From RYN-230 sp963782185 (GTDB taxonomy: Bacteria; Actinomycetota; Actinomycetes; Streptosporangiales; Streptosporangiaceae): a stretch of 64,000 bases of DNA. Where the stretch lies: positions 1 to 64,000 of the forward strand of contig CAWAJB010000003.1 of the NCBI GenBank assembly GCA_963782185.1. Reading direction: 5' to 3'. Position numbers and translations under genes: made by a program. Positions 17,549 to 26,392 of the stretch are shown here, piece after piece. Position 1 is the first letter of the stretch, and every line of letters starts with the position of its first letter. The notes below the pieces were generated by a model. The model did not search any database and was not told the origin of the DNA. It saw only the letters and a program-made list of their open reading frames with translations.

Positions 17549-19054
17549 ATGGCTGGAGGCCCCATGGAAGAGCGTTCGCACCCGGGTCAGACCTCGCGGG
17601 CCGGAACCACGCACGCGGCCGCCTCCACGTTCGCGTCGGCGTGGAGGCGGGCCCACCTGACCGTGGAGCAGCGGGTGGCCAGGGGCCGGGCCGCGCGCCA
17701 GGAGGCGCCGAGGTCGAGCCATGGGCGGTGGGCACCGGCACCGGACCGCGCGGATCCGGTCGCGCTGCTCGAGGAGCAGGCGGAGAGCCGGGTCCCCCAG
17801 CTGGTCCCCATCCGGTACGGGCGGATGCTGGTCTCCCCCTTCACGTTCTACCGGGGCGCCGCGCTGATCATGGCGGCGGACCTGGCTGCGACCCCTCAGT
17901 CGGGGGTCACCGTGCAATTGTGCGGTGACGCGCACCTGTCGAACTTCGGCCTGTTCGGCACGCCCGAGCGGCAGATGCTGTTCGACATCAACGATTTTGA
18001 CGAGACCCTCCCCGGCCCGTGGGAATGGGACGTCAAGCGCCTGGCGGCCAGTTTCGAGGTGATGGGACGCGACCGCGGCTTCAGCCGGGCCGACCGGCGG
18101 GACATCGTCATGGCCGGAGTCAAGGAGTACCGGGACCGCATGCGCGAGGCGGCCGGGATGCGTTCCCTGGAGGCCTGGTACGAGCACCTCGAGGCCGGGA
18201 TGCTGCTCAAACTGGTCCGCAAGGAGGTCCGCGTCAAGCGGGTCAGCAAGCAGGAGGCCCAGGCGACCAAGGAGATGGTGGCGAAGGCGCGTACCCGCGA
18301 CAGCACGCGGGTGTTCGCCAAGCGGGCCGACGAGGTTGACGGTGAACTGCGGATCGTTGCCGACCCCCCGCTCATCATCCCGATCGAGGACCTGATCCAG
18401 CCCGGGTCGGAATGGGAGGACCCGGCCCCGCTGATCAAGAATCTGCTCAGCTCGTACCGGCGCACGCTGGGGCGCCAGCACCACCCGGTCGAGGAGTACC
18501 GCTACGCCCACGTGGCCCACAAGATCGTGGGCGTAGGCAGCGTCGGCACCCGCTGCTACATCATGCTGCTGCTCGGCCGGGACCACAACGACCCGTTGTT
18601 CCTGCAGGTCAAGGAGGCGCAAGCGTCTGTGCTCGAGCGCTTCCTGGGCGCGAGCGCATACACCCATCATGGCGAGCGGGTGGTAGCCGGGCAGCGCCTG
18701 ATGCAGGGGGCGACCGACATCTTCCTGGGCTGGCAGCGCATCAAGGGGCTGGACGGCGTGACCCGTGACTACTACGTGCGCCAGTTCCAGGACTGGAAGG
18801 GCAGTGCGGACGTGGACACCATGCTCCCCCCCGGGGCCGCCCTGTACTCGCGTATCTGCGGCGCGACCCTGGCCCGGGCCCACGCCCGCTGGGGTGACCG
18901 CATCGCGATTTCCTCCTACCTGGGCAAGAGTGATGCTTTCGACCGGGCGATCGCAGACTTCTCCGCCGCGTACGCCGACCAGAACGAGCGGGACTACGCC
19001 GCGTTCAGCGCCGCGGTGGAGTCGGGCCGGCTGACCGCGCAGACGGGGCTGTAG
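17549..19054 (+). CDS. DUF2252 family protein
   Basis: This 501-aa protein carries the DUF2252 signature CGDAHLSNFG at residues 125-134 and DINDFDE at 146-152, with later conserved blocks RYAHVAHKIVGVGSVGTR and YYVRQFQDWKGS. The family resembles kinase-like or phosphotransferase folds, but no activity is established that I know of. Start ATG 17549; M6 (17564) is an alternative. Confidence 0.9.
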   Translation: MAGGPMEERSHPGQTSRAGTTHAAASTFASAWRRAHLTVEQRVARGRAARQEAPRSSHGRWAPAPDRADPVALLEEQAESRVPQLVPIRYGRMLVSPFTFYRGAALIMAADLAATPQSGVTVQLCGDAHLSNFGLFGTPERQMLFDINDFDETLPGPWEWDVKRLAASFEVMGRDRGFSRADRRDIVMAGVKEYRDRMREAAGMRSLEAWYEHLEAGMLLKLVRKEVRVKRVSKQEAQATKEMVAKARTRDSTRVFAKRADEVDGELRIVADPPLIIPIEDLIQPGSEWEDPAPLIKNLLSSYRRTLGRQHHPVEEYRYAHVAHKIVGVGSVGTRCYIMLLLGRDHNDPLFLQVKEAQASVLERFLGASAYTHHGERVVAGQRLMQGATDIFLGWQRIKGLDGVTRDYYVRQFQDWKGSADVDTMLPPGAALYSRICGATLARAHARWGDRIAISSYLGKSDAFDRAIADFSAAYADQNERDYAAFSAAVESGRLTAQTGL

Positions 19055-19087
19055 CCGCCGGGCTCACCGGCCTGCCGCGCCGCCCGA

Positions 19088-20047
19088 TCACGGTCGGCGT
19101 CGGCGTGCGCCCTGATCAGCCCAGAGCGCGGCGACGTGCCGGTGATCGGTCCCGCAGCAGCCGCCGAGGATGGACAGGGCCGGGAGGTTCTCGGTCAGCC
19201 TGGCCTGGCCGGCCACCAGCGCGCCGATGTCGCCTTCGTCGAGTTGCTCGGACTCGTCGAGTTCGGCGTGGCTCCTGGTGGACGCGTTGGGCCGGATCCC
19301 CGCGATGCGCCGGCGCCACGGGCCGTCGTCGCCCAGCCCCCGCGCGATGTGGGTGGGGTGGGCGCAGTTGATCAGGTAGTAGTCGGGGGGCGCGGCCTCG
19401 TCCACGGCGGCGATGGCGCCCGCGATCGTGGTGCCGCTGGGCAGCCGGCCGTCCGTCTCGACGGTGAACGAGATCGCGATAGGAAGCCCGGCCGCCCGGG
19501 CCGCTCGCACGATGCCGATGGCCTCGCCGACGTCGGTGAGCGTGTAGGCGGCGGCCATGTCGGCATCCGCCGACGCGAAGGCCTCGAGCTGAGGTCCGTG
19601 GTACTCGGCGGCCTCGGCGGGATCGAACCGCTGACCGGCGCAGTACCCGTCGTCCCGGGATCCGATCATGCCGCTGATGATCACGTCGGCGACCGTCGGG
19701 GCGTACCGGGCGCGCAGGCGGTCCAGCAGGGCGATGGCGGCCCGGTTGACGCGGGCCAGGCTTTCCGTGTCGTAGCCGAGCCGCGCTCCCCAGCGGGGAT
19801 TCGCCCGCCAGGTCGGCGCTTCGAGCATCAGCCCGGCCCCGGTTTCCGCGGCGATCGCGGCGTAGTCGTCGTAGTAGTGCTCCAGCAGCGACCTGCCCTC
19901 CGCGGCGTCGAGGAGCGGGAAGGCGGCGAATTCCGGCAGGTCGGCGCCGTGATGGAAGATCAGGTCAGTCTCCATGCCCCCGTCGGTGACGTACCGGAGG
20001 CGCCGCAGGTCGGGAAGTCTCGGGGCAGGCGAAGCCGCTGCGGTCAT
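19088..20047 (-). CDS. mmuM: Homocysteine S-methyltransferase
   Basis: This 319-aa enzyme of the MmuM/BHMT TIM-barrel family transfers a methyl group, usually from S-methylmethionine, to homocysteine. Zinc ligands are visible: Cys in YLINCAHP and the Cys pair in GGCCGTD near the C-terminus. The N-terminus has the family GGMETDLIF motif. It ends 33 bp from the convergent DUF2252 gene and starts at ATG 20047. Confidence 0.9.
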   Translation of the reverse strand: MTAAASPAPRLPDLRRLRYVTDGGMETDLIFHHGADLPEFAAFPLLDAAEGRSLLEHYYDDYAAIAAETGAGLMLEAPTWRANPRWGARLGYDTESLARVNRAAIALLDRLRARYAPTVADVIISGMIGSRDDGYCAGQRFDPAEAAEYHGPQLEAFASADADMAAAYTLTDVGEAIGIVRAARAAGLPIAISFTVETDGRLPSGTTIAGAIAAVDEAAPPDYYLINCAHPTHIARGLGDDGPWRRRIAGIRPNASTRSHAELDESEQLDEGDIGALVAGQARLTENLPALSILGGCCGTDHRHVAALWADQGARRRRP

Positions 20048-20327
20048 CCCGGTACCCCCGATGATCGTGTCCCTTTTCCACAGTTCCGACCCGTCCCAGT
20101 ATGGAGCGCCCGCAGGCCCGGGGCCGCCCTGACCCCGCCGGCCGGCTGGCCAGCCTCGAGCCGGCCGCTATGGCGCACGGCACGCGAATAATGCGCGGAA
20201 AGCACCATTGCCGGGCCCCTGACGGTGCACGATTAGCCCGGGACCACCTCGTCGTGCAATCCTTTGCGCGCTGGGGCCTGGGGAGCGGGCCGGGCCTTGG
20301 CGTGCGTACCCATCTGGAGAGGTCGCC

Positions 20328-20621
20328 ATGGCCCAGCCCGCCGCCCCGGACGCCAGACGCGTCGCCCGGGGCATCGTCACCTGCCTGTTGCTTGTCGCCA
20401 TCGGCGGCGCTCTGGTCGTGCCGATCTACGCACGGTCGCTGCCGAAGCTCGGCGCCTTCCCCTTCTTCTACTGGTACCAGCTCCTCTGGGTGCCCGTGGT
20501 GGCCGCCGCGTGCTGGCTCTGCTACGTCCTCCTGCGAACGAAGCCCGCCGCGGGGGAGGGCTCCGCAGGCACCCCGTCCGGGAACGGCGCAGGGCCAGGT
20601 CAGGCAGGAGCGGGCCGGTGA
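20328..20621 (+). CDS. DUF3311 small membrane subunit
   Basis: This 97-aa protein has two transmembrane segments (ITCLLLVAIGGALVV type, then LWVPVVAAACWLCYVLL) flanking LGAFPFFYWYQLLWVP, the DUF3311 hallmark. Such proteins are regularly encoded directly before SSS-family symporters. Its TGA stop overlaps the GTG start of the transporter by four bases, so the two are translationally coupled and probably form one transport unit. Confidence 0.9.
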   Translation: MAQPAAPDARRVARGIVTCLLLVAIGGALVVPIYARSLPKLGAFPFFYWYQLLWVPVVAAACWLCYVLLRTKPAAGEGSAGTPSGNGAGPGQAGAGR

Positions 20622-22321
20622 GTCACGTCAACACGGTCTCGTTCGCCATCGTGGCCGCCTCGTTCCTGCTCGTGACCCTGATCGGCTTCGCCGGAGCCCG
20701 GTGGCGGCCGGCCGAGGACCCGATGCAGCTGAACGAGTGGGGCCTGGGCGGCCGCGGTTTCGGCACCTTCATCAGCTGGTTCCTGCTCGGCGGCGACCTG
20801 TACACCGCCTACACGTTCATCGCCGTGCCTGCGCTGGTGTACGCGACCGGCGCGGCCGGGTTCTACGCGCTGTCGTACACGATCATGGTGTTCCCGATCG
20901 TGTTCGTCTTCGGCCCCCGGCTCTGGTCGGTCGCCCGCGCGCGGGGCTACGTCACCCCGGGCGAATTCGTCCGCGGCCGGTACGGCTCACAGGGGCTCGG
21001 GCTGGCGGTGACGCTGACCGGGATCCTCGCCACCATGCCCTATATCGCGCTCCAGCTCGTGGGCATCGAATCGGTGCTGGCCGTCATGGGCGTGGGCACG
21101 AACTCGCGCTACACGTTCCTGGCCAACCTGCCGCTGGTCATCGCCTTCGTCATCCTGGCCGCGTACACCTACCTGGCCGGGCTGCGCGCCCCGGCCCTGA
21201 TCGCGTTCGTCAAGGACGCGCTCATCTACGTGACGGTCATCGTCGCGATCATCTACATCCCCCGGCGGCTGGGCGGCTGGGGGCACATCTTCGGTGCCGC
21301 GTCGGCGCACCTCGCCACCGTCAACCCGGCGACCGGAAAGCCGTACGGGAGCCTCGTCGTGCTGCCCGCCGGGGAATGGGCCTACGCCACGCTCGCGCTG
21401 GGCTCCGCGCTGGCGCTGTTCATCTACCCGCACGCGGTCACCGGGGTCTTCGCCGCCCGGCAGCGCGACGTGATCCGGCGCAACGCGGCCCTGCTGCCCG
21501 CCTACTCGCTGGTGCTGGGCCTCATCGCGCTGCTGGGCTACATGGCGCGGGCGACCCCGGCCGTGAACGCCGGCGTCGCGGCGGGCTACGGCAACGCGCA
21601 GCTGTCCGTGCCGCTGCTGTTCCAGCACATGTTCCCCAGCTGGTTCGCGGGCGTCGGCTACTCGGCCATCGTCATCGGGGCGCTGGTCCCCGCGGCCATC
21701 ATGTCGATCGCGGCGGCGAACCTGTTCACCCGCAACATCTACAAGGAGCTCTTCCGCCCCCAGGCCACCGCGGCCCAGGAGACGCGGGTGGCCCGGCTGG
21801 CCTCGCTGTTCATGAAGGTCGGCGCGCTGGGTTTCGCGCTCGAGCTGAACAAGACGTTCTCCATCAACCTGCAGCTGCTGGGCGGGATCTGGATCCTGCA
21901 GACCTTCCCGGCCGTCGTGATCAGCCTGTACACGCGCTGGTTCCACCGCTTCGCGCTGATCATCGGCTGGGCCGTCGGGCTGGCGTACGGCACGCTCCAG
22001 GCGTACCTGACCCCCGGCGGCGGCCAGCAGCACTTCGGTGCGTCCACGGCTCCGGTGTTCGGGCACGTGACGTACATTGCCCTCACCGCGGTGCTCATCA
22101 ACCTGCTCGTCTCGGCCGGGTTCACGCTCGTCTTCCGTGCCATGGGGGTGACGGACGGGTACGACGAGACCCGGCCCGCCGACTACTCCGCCGACACGGC
22201 ACCGGCCGCCCCGGCACCGGCCGCCCCGGCACCGGCCGCCCCGGCACCGGCCGCCCCGGCACCTGCCGCTGCGGCAGCGTCCGCCGCCCCAGCCGCACCT
22301 GCCACTCCGGGGACGGCGTAG
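20618..22321 (+). CDS. Sodium:solute symporter (SSS), MctP-like monocarboxylate transporter
   Basis: This 567-aa protein with about 13 transmembrane helices starts at GTG 20618 inside GTGA shared with DUF3311. Family blocks include GGRGFGTFISWFLLGGDLYT and a conserved MSIAAANLFTRNIYKE. Together with DUF3311 it fits MctP-type transport of lactate, pyruvate or similar acids; the substrate is inferred. The C-terminal tail is an Ala-Pro minisatellite (codons from 22199 to 22263). Confidence 0.88.
   Translation: MSHVNTVSFAIVAASFLLVTLIGFAGARWRPAEDPMQLNEWGLGGRGFGTFISWFLLGGDLYTAYTFIAVPALVYATGAAGFYALSYTIMVFPIVFVFGPRLWSVARARGYVTPGEFVRGRYGSQGLGLAVTLTGILATMPYIALQLVGIESVLAVMGVGTNSRYTFLANLPLVIAFVILAAYTYLAGLRAPALIAFVKDALIYVTVIVAIIYIPRRLGGWGHIFGAASAHLATVNPATGKPYGSLVVLPAGEWAYATLALGSALALFIYPHAVTGVFAARQRDVIRRNAALLPAYSLVLGLIALLGYMARATPAVNAGVAAGYGNAQLSVPLLFQHMFPSWFAGVGYSAIVIGALVPAAIMSIAAANLFTRNIYKELFRPQATAAQETRVARLASLFMKVGALGFALELNKTFSINLQLLGGIWILQTFPAVVISLYTRWFHRFALIIGWAVGLAYGTLQAYLTPGGGQQHFGASTAPVFGHVTYIALTAVLINLLVSAGFTLVFRAMGVTDGYDETRPADYSADTAPAAPAPAAPAPAAPAPAAPAPAAAAASAAPAAPATPGTA
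22199..22263 (+). repeat. 15-bp minisatellite in the transporter tail
   Basis: GCACCGGCCGCCCCG is repeated more than four times, encoding APAAP units after the last membrane helix. Confidence 0.9.
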
Positions 22322-22329
22322 CTCCTGCC

Positions 22330-23184
22330 TCAGGCCCGGGCGAGGCGCTCGTTGGCCGCGACGACCTGCTCGTGATCGATCTCGAACCCCAGGTACGAGC
22401 AGCCCAGCTGGCGGGCGGCCACGCCGGTCGTGCCCGACCCGCTGAACGGGTCGAGCACGATGACGTCCTCGCCCAGCGTCCCGTAGGCCTGGATGCACCG
22501 GCGCGGCAGCTCTTCAGGAAACCGGGAGAAGTGCTTCAGCCCCGTGAGCTTCTCGTTGCTGAATTCCCAGACGGAGCCGACGGGGGGCGCGGTGCGGAAC
22601 GGATGCTGCTCCTCGCGGGCGAACAGGTAGATGGTCTCGTGCTGGCGGTGTGGCCGGCGGCACTTGCCCTCCGGCATCGGGTTGCGCTTGCGCCAGATCA
22701 CCTCGCCGCGGAAAAGCCAGCCCGCGTCGCACATCGCGATCACGAGGCGGTAGGGGAGCGCGAGCAGGTTCCCGTACCGCAGCCACGGCTCGCCGGAGTC
22801 CAGGAAGGCCTTCCGCCGGTACCGGGGCTTCACGTACGCGGAGTTCGCCGGGTCGAGGCCGGCCCGGCCCGGGCCGAGCGTGCTGTAGGAGTGGTCCCCG
22901 GTACGCCAGTTCACCGGGGTGTTGTAGGCGTCGCCGATGTTGAGCCAGAGCAGCCCGCCCGGCTTGAGCTTGGGCAGCAGCGCCCCGAAGATCGCGGCGA
23001 GCTCGGCCAGGTAGGCGCGCGGATCGGCCTCGACGCCGTGGCCCCCGGACGTCCGCTGGCCCCAGTACGGCGGGCTGGTCACCGCGAGGTCGATGCACCG
23101 GTCCGGCAGGTCGGCGATCAGCTTCTGGCAGTCGCCCTCGGTCACCTCGTTCAACGGGAACCGTCCCACGGACGAGATGGCCAC
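22330..23184 (-). CDS. Beta-class site-specific DNA methyltransferase (orphan)
   Basis: This 284-aa amino-methyltransferase has catalytic TSPPYW at residues 36-41 and SAM-binding DPFSGSGTTG near residue 245. Motif IV precedes motif I, which defines the beta class (N6-adenine or N4-cytosine). SPPYW is more usual in N4-cytosine enzymes. No endonuclease lies next to it, so it is a solitary methylase, perhaps epigenetic. It is convergent with the symporter, 8 bp apart. Confidence 0.9.
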   Translation of the reverse strand: MAISSVGRFPLNEVTEGDCQKLIADLPDRCIDLAVTSPPYWGQRTSGGHGVEADPRAYLAELAAIFGALLPKLKPGGLLWLNIGDAYNTPVNWRTGDHSYSTLGPGRAGLDPANSAYVKPRYRRKAFLDSGEPWLRYGNLLALPYRLVIAMCDAGWLFRGEVIWRKRNPMPEGKCRRPHRQHETIYLFAREEQHPFRTAPPVGSVWEFSNEKLTGLKHFSRFPEELPRRCIQAYGTLGEDVIVLDPFSGSGTTGVAARQLGCSYLGFEIDHEQVVAANERLARA

Positions 23185-23246
23185 GCTCGCTCCCGCTCAT
23201 TACCGATGGCAGTGAGCGGTACTCTACCGGGCCCCCGCCCGCAGGC

Positions 23247-24068
23247 TCAGACCCGGCGCCAGCGCGCCTCGGCCAGCCCGTAGACCCCGAACGCGATCAG
23301 GCCGATCGCCGCGATGATCAGCAGGAACTCACCGAACGGCTGGTTGCGCAGGGTGTGCAGCGCCTTGTCGAGGCCAGCCGCCTTGGACGGGCTGTAGGTG
23401 ATGGCCGCGTCGACCACCAGCACGCCGGCCAGGGCGAACACCAGGCCCCGGGCGATGGTGCCCACGGTGCCGAGCCGCTGCACCGTCTTGCGGGTCTGCG
23501 GGCTCATCTCCCCGGTCCGCAGGTGCTTCATGAACTTGTGCCTGGCGCCCTCGGCCACCAGCGCCAGGCCGGCGATCACGATGATCACCCCGGCGATCCC
23601 GACCGCGAAACGGCCGCCGGTGTGATGCATGACGCTGGCGGTGACGTCCTTCTGCTGTCCCGCCTGGTTAGCCTTCTGGCCCAGGATGATCTTGAAGGTC
23701 AGGACCGCGAAGCTAGCGTAGATCAGCCCCCGGACCAGGGACTTGAGCCGCGGGCCCGCGCCGGTGCCCTCCCCGACGACGCCGAACGCGGCCTCGCTGA
23801 ACCGCCACAGCGCATAGCCGACGAAGCCGATGGCGAGCAGCCACAGCGCGACCGCGCCGAACGGCTGGCCGGCCACCAGCTGCAGGGCACCCTGCTGGTC
23901 GGCCTGCTGCCCGCCCTGGCCGATCGCGACCAGGATGGCGACGATGCCGATGAGGATGTAGATCACGCCGCGGGCGGTCAGGCCCGCGCGGGCCAGCAGC
24001 TGGGCCGCGCGGCTATCCGTGGCCCGCCGGGCCTTCATGGACACGCGCGCTGATGATGAGGACATCAC
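23247..24068 (-). CDS. DUF1206 membrane protein
   Basis: This 273-aa protein consists of three internal repeats of two helices each, the DUF1206 arrangement: AGLTARGVIYILIGIVAI, then GLIYASFAVLTFKIILG, then TIARGLVFALAGVLVVDAA. The function is unknown. The start is ATG 24068 or the next codon, ATG 24065. It is divergent from the glutathione peroxidase gene. Confidence 0.88.
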   Translation of the reverse strand: MMSSSSARVSMKARRATDSRAAQLLARAGLTARGVIYILIGIVAILVAIGQGGQQADQQGALQLVAGQPFGAVALWLLAIGFVGYALWRFSEAAFGVVGEGTGAGPRLKSLVRGLIYASFAVLTFKIILGQKANQAGQQKDVTASVMHHTGGRFAVGIAGVIIVIAGLALVAEGARHKFMKHLRTGEMSPQTRKTVQRLGTVGTIARGLVFALAGVLVVDAAITYSPSKAAGLDKALHTLRNQPFGEFLLIIAAIGLIAFGVYGLAEARWRRV

Positions 24069-24233
24069 TGTCTCCGCTCTTGGACGCTCGAAGAACCGCC
24101 CCCCAGGTGCCCGCGCATCGCCGGTTCATGCGCGGTCCCGCGCGCCGGGCGGGCATGAGCCCGGCCCGCGTGCTGTTGCACGTTCCGTATGGGGCCGCCC
24201 ATCTTCCCGCCCAGCAGCGAAGGAACTCCCGCC

Positions 24234-24722
24234 GTGACCGTGCACGACATCCCGCTCACCTCCCTGGCGGGCCAGCCCGCCTCCCTCGGCGACCTGCCGG
24301 GCCGCACCCTGCTCGTGGTCAACGTCGCCTCCAAGTGCGGCCTCACGCCGCAGTACGAAGGGCTGGAGCGGCTGCACGAGACGTACCGTGACCGCGGGTT
24401 CTCGGTCGTCGGCTTCCCCTGCAACCAGTTCGGCGGCCAGGAGCCGGGCACGGCCGGCGAGATCGCCGAGTTCTGCTCGGCCACCTACGGCGTGAGCTTC
24501 CCGCTGATGCAGAAGATCGAGGTCAACGGGCCAGGCCGGCACCCGGTGTACGAGGAGCTCACCGCCGTGCCCGACGCGGACGGCGAAGCGGGCGACATCC
24601 AGTGGAACTTCGAGAAGTTCCTGGTCGGCCCGGACGGGGCGGTCATCGCCAGGTTCCGCCCGGTCACCGACCCGCAGGACCCGGCGCTGGTCGCCGCGAT
24701 CGAGGCGAACCTGCCTGGCTGA
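24234..24722 (+). CDS. Glutathione peroxidase family (thiol peroxidase)
   Basis: This 162-aa peroxidase has peroxidatic C35 in ASKCGLTPQ, resolving-type Cys in GFPCNQFGGQEP (Q69) and Trp-Asn-Phe in QWNFEKFLVG. In actinobacteria, which lack glutathione, such proteins normally use thioredoxin. GTG 24234 is preferred because GAAGGA lies upstream; the frame is open to ATG 24189 but that adds an unrelated leader. Confidence 0.92.
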   Translation: MTVHDIPLTSLAGQPASLGDLPGRTLLVVNVASKCGLTPQYEGLERLHETYRDRGFSVVGFPCNQFGGQEPGTAGEIAEFCSATYGVSFPLMQKIEVNGPGRHPVYEELTAVPDADGEAGDIQWNFEKFLVGPDGAVIARFRPVTDPQDPALVAAIEANLPG

Positions 24723-25004
24723 CGGCCATTCTTCCGCAACGAAAACCGTCCGGCGCGCCCAGTCCAGGCAGGTATGCCCTACTCGGGCATAAAGGACCCA
24801 ATCGCCGTAGTATCCCTGCGCGTCACTAATGACGCCCGGTTACTCACCGTAAAGGGAACACCCAGGGGGCGATGGCGTGTTTCCTGATTGCAAACTTGTG
24901 TTACCTGCGCGATAGGCCGATGCGTCTGGCATGCTGCTGCGGTCCGGTGCCCGCCCCGGATACAACCCCGCGACCACGCCAGGAACGCTCACTGGAGGCC
25001 AGCG

Positions 25005-26372
25005 GTGCTACGTGCGCCCGAAATTGTTGCGTTGATGCGTCAGGCGGTACCGCCGAGAAGGGAGTCCCTGGACAACACGTCCCTGACCCGCCTGCAGGAA
25101 CTGACCCGGGCGCTGCTCGAGGCCAAGCCCGACGCCCAGCAGGAGTACGCGCGATTCCTGGCCATCAGCGAGCGGGCGCTGCCACTGCCGGACGGCGACC
25201 TGGACGCCTGGCTGCGCGGGAAGACCGTGGTCGTGGTGGGCGGCACCGGCTGCATCGGCTCCAGGCTGATGCAGGAGGTGGAGATCCGATGTCCGAAGCG
25301 GCTGGTGAGCGTCGGACGGGGTGTGACGGACCGCTACCCGCGGCTGCCCGGTGCCGAATACGTGCGGGCCGACATCCGGGACCGGCAGCGGCTGGCGGCC
25401 GTGTTCGGCGGGATCCGGCCGGACGTGGTCTTCCACGTGGCCGCGCAGCGTGACCCGGGACTGGCCGAGCACGAGGTGTACCGGACGCTGAGCACGAACG
25501 TGCTCGGTACCCAGAACGTGGTCACGGTCGCGGCCGAGTGCGGCATCCCGCAGGTCGTCTGCGCGTCCACCGGCAAGGCGCTGCGCCCGTACTCCCCGGA
25601 CGTCTACACGGCCTCGAAGCGGGTGGCCGAGTGGCTGGTCGCGGCGGCCGCGTCGGCCAGCAGTATGACCACCTACTCGACCGCGCGGTTCACCCACGTG
25701 GTCGACAACTCGATCATTCACGGCCGGCTGCTCGGCTGGTGCCAGGGCGGGGTGATCCGCCTGCATAGCGCGGACATCGGCTTCTACGGGGAGTCTGCGC
25801 TCGAGTCGGCCCAGCTGCTGCTGGCGGCCGGGGTGGGCGCGCGGCCCGGCGAGCTGCGCGTGTTTGCGATCACCGACCTTGGCTGGCCGGTCACCCTGCT
25901 CGACGTGGCCCTGGGCGTGCTGGCCCGGACCGGTTCCGCGACGCCGATCTACATCAGCGGCTACGACCGCGGGTACGAGCCCATCCCGTTCCCCGGCCTC
26001 TACGATCCGCTGACCGCCGGCGAGGTGAGCCCGCTGCTCAGCGCGTTCGAGGCCGCCACGGCGCAAGCCATGCCCGGTGGCATGGTGGACGCGTTCCCGC
26101 TGGCCGTGACGCCCGGCCCGGAGCTGGACCAGCGGCTGCGGGAACTAGAGGCGGCGTGCCACCGCACCGAGGATCCCGCGGTGCTGCGCTCCGCGCTGGA
26201 CCAGCTGTCCTGGGCCCTGCTCGACGCGACGCTCAGCTCGGTGGACCGGCCGGTGCTGGCCCGGGCCGCCCAGCTGACCGCCAAGCACCAGGGCGCGCTG
26301 ATCCCCGAGCACCAGCGGATGCTGGCCGCGATCATCCGCGAGGCGGGGATCGGCCAATCCGCCCTGGTCTGA
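25005..26372 (+). CDS. Nucleotide-sugar epimerase/dehydratase family protein (CapD-like)
   Basis: This 455-aa protein starts at GTG 25005, set by GGAGG six bases upstream. A 70-residue helical leader precedes the Rossmann motif VVVVGGTGCIGSRL. Later DVVFHVAAQRDP and YTASKRVAEWLV (YxxxK-like, with TASK) follow the Polysacc_synt_2/FlaA1-CapD pattern, and a C-terminal extension is helical. It probably modifies a nucleotide sugar for surface glycan. It sits beside the convergent GT39-like operon. Confidence 0.8.
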   Translation: MLRAPEIVALMRQAVPPRRESLDNTSLTRLQELTRALLEAKPDAQQEYARFLAISERALPLPDGDLDAWLRGKTVVVVGGTGCIGSRLMQEVEIRCPKRLVSVGRGVTDRYPRLPGAEYVRADIRDRQRLAAVFGGIRPDVVFHVAAQRDPGLAEHEVYRTLSTNVLGTQNVVTVAAECGIPQVVCASTGKALRPYSPDVYTASKRVAEWLVAAAASASSMTTYSTARFTHVVDNSIIHGRLLGWCQGGVIRLHSADIGFYGESALESAQLLLAAGVGARPGELRVFAITDLGWPVTLLDVALGVLARTGSATPIYISGYDRGYEPIPFPGLYDPLTAGEVSPLLSAFEAATAQAMPGGMVDAFPLAVTPGPELDQRLRELEAACHRTEDPAVLRSALDQLSWALLDATLSSVDRPVLARAAQLTAKHQGALIPEHQRMLAAIIREAGIGQSALV

Positions 26373-26392
26373 TCGCCGCCTGAGGCGGGTCG

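Noticed and set aside
17033..18883. 616-aa open frame on the minus strand opposite DUF2252
   Set aside because: Only its last 67 codons (from ATG 17236) form a real small membrane protein; the remainder mirrors the DUF2252 gene with Arg/His/Gly-rich junk.
20101..23283. 1060-aa open frame on the plus strand
   Set aside because: It overlaps the transporter in a different frame and the opposite-strand methyltransferase; composition is Arg/Gly/Ala junk with no domain.
24723..25004. Possible ydaO (c-di-AMP) riboswitch in the gap before the epimerase gene
   Set aside because: Some short strings recall the motif, but the conserved core and pairing could not be laid out.
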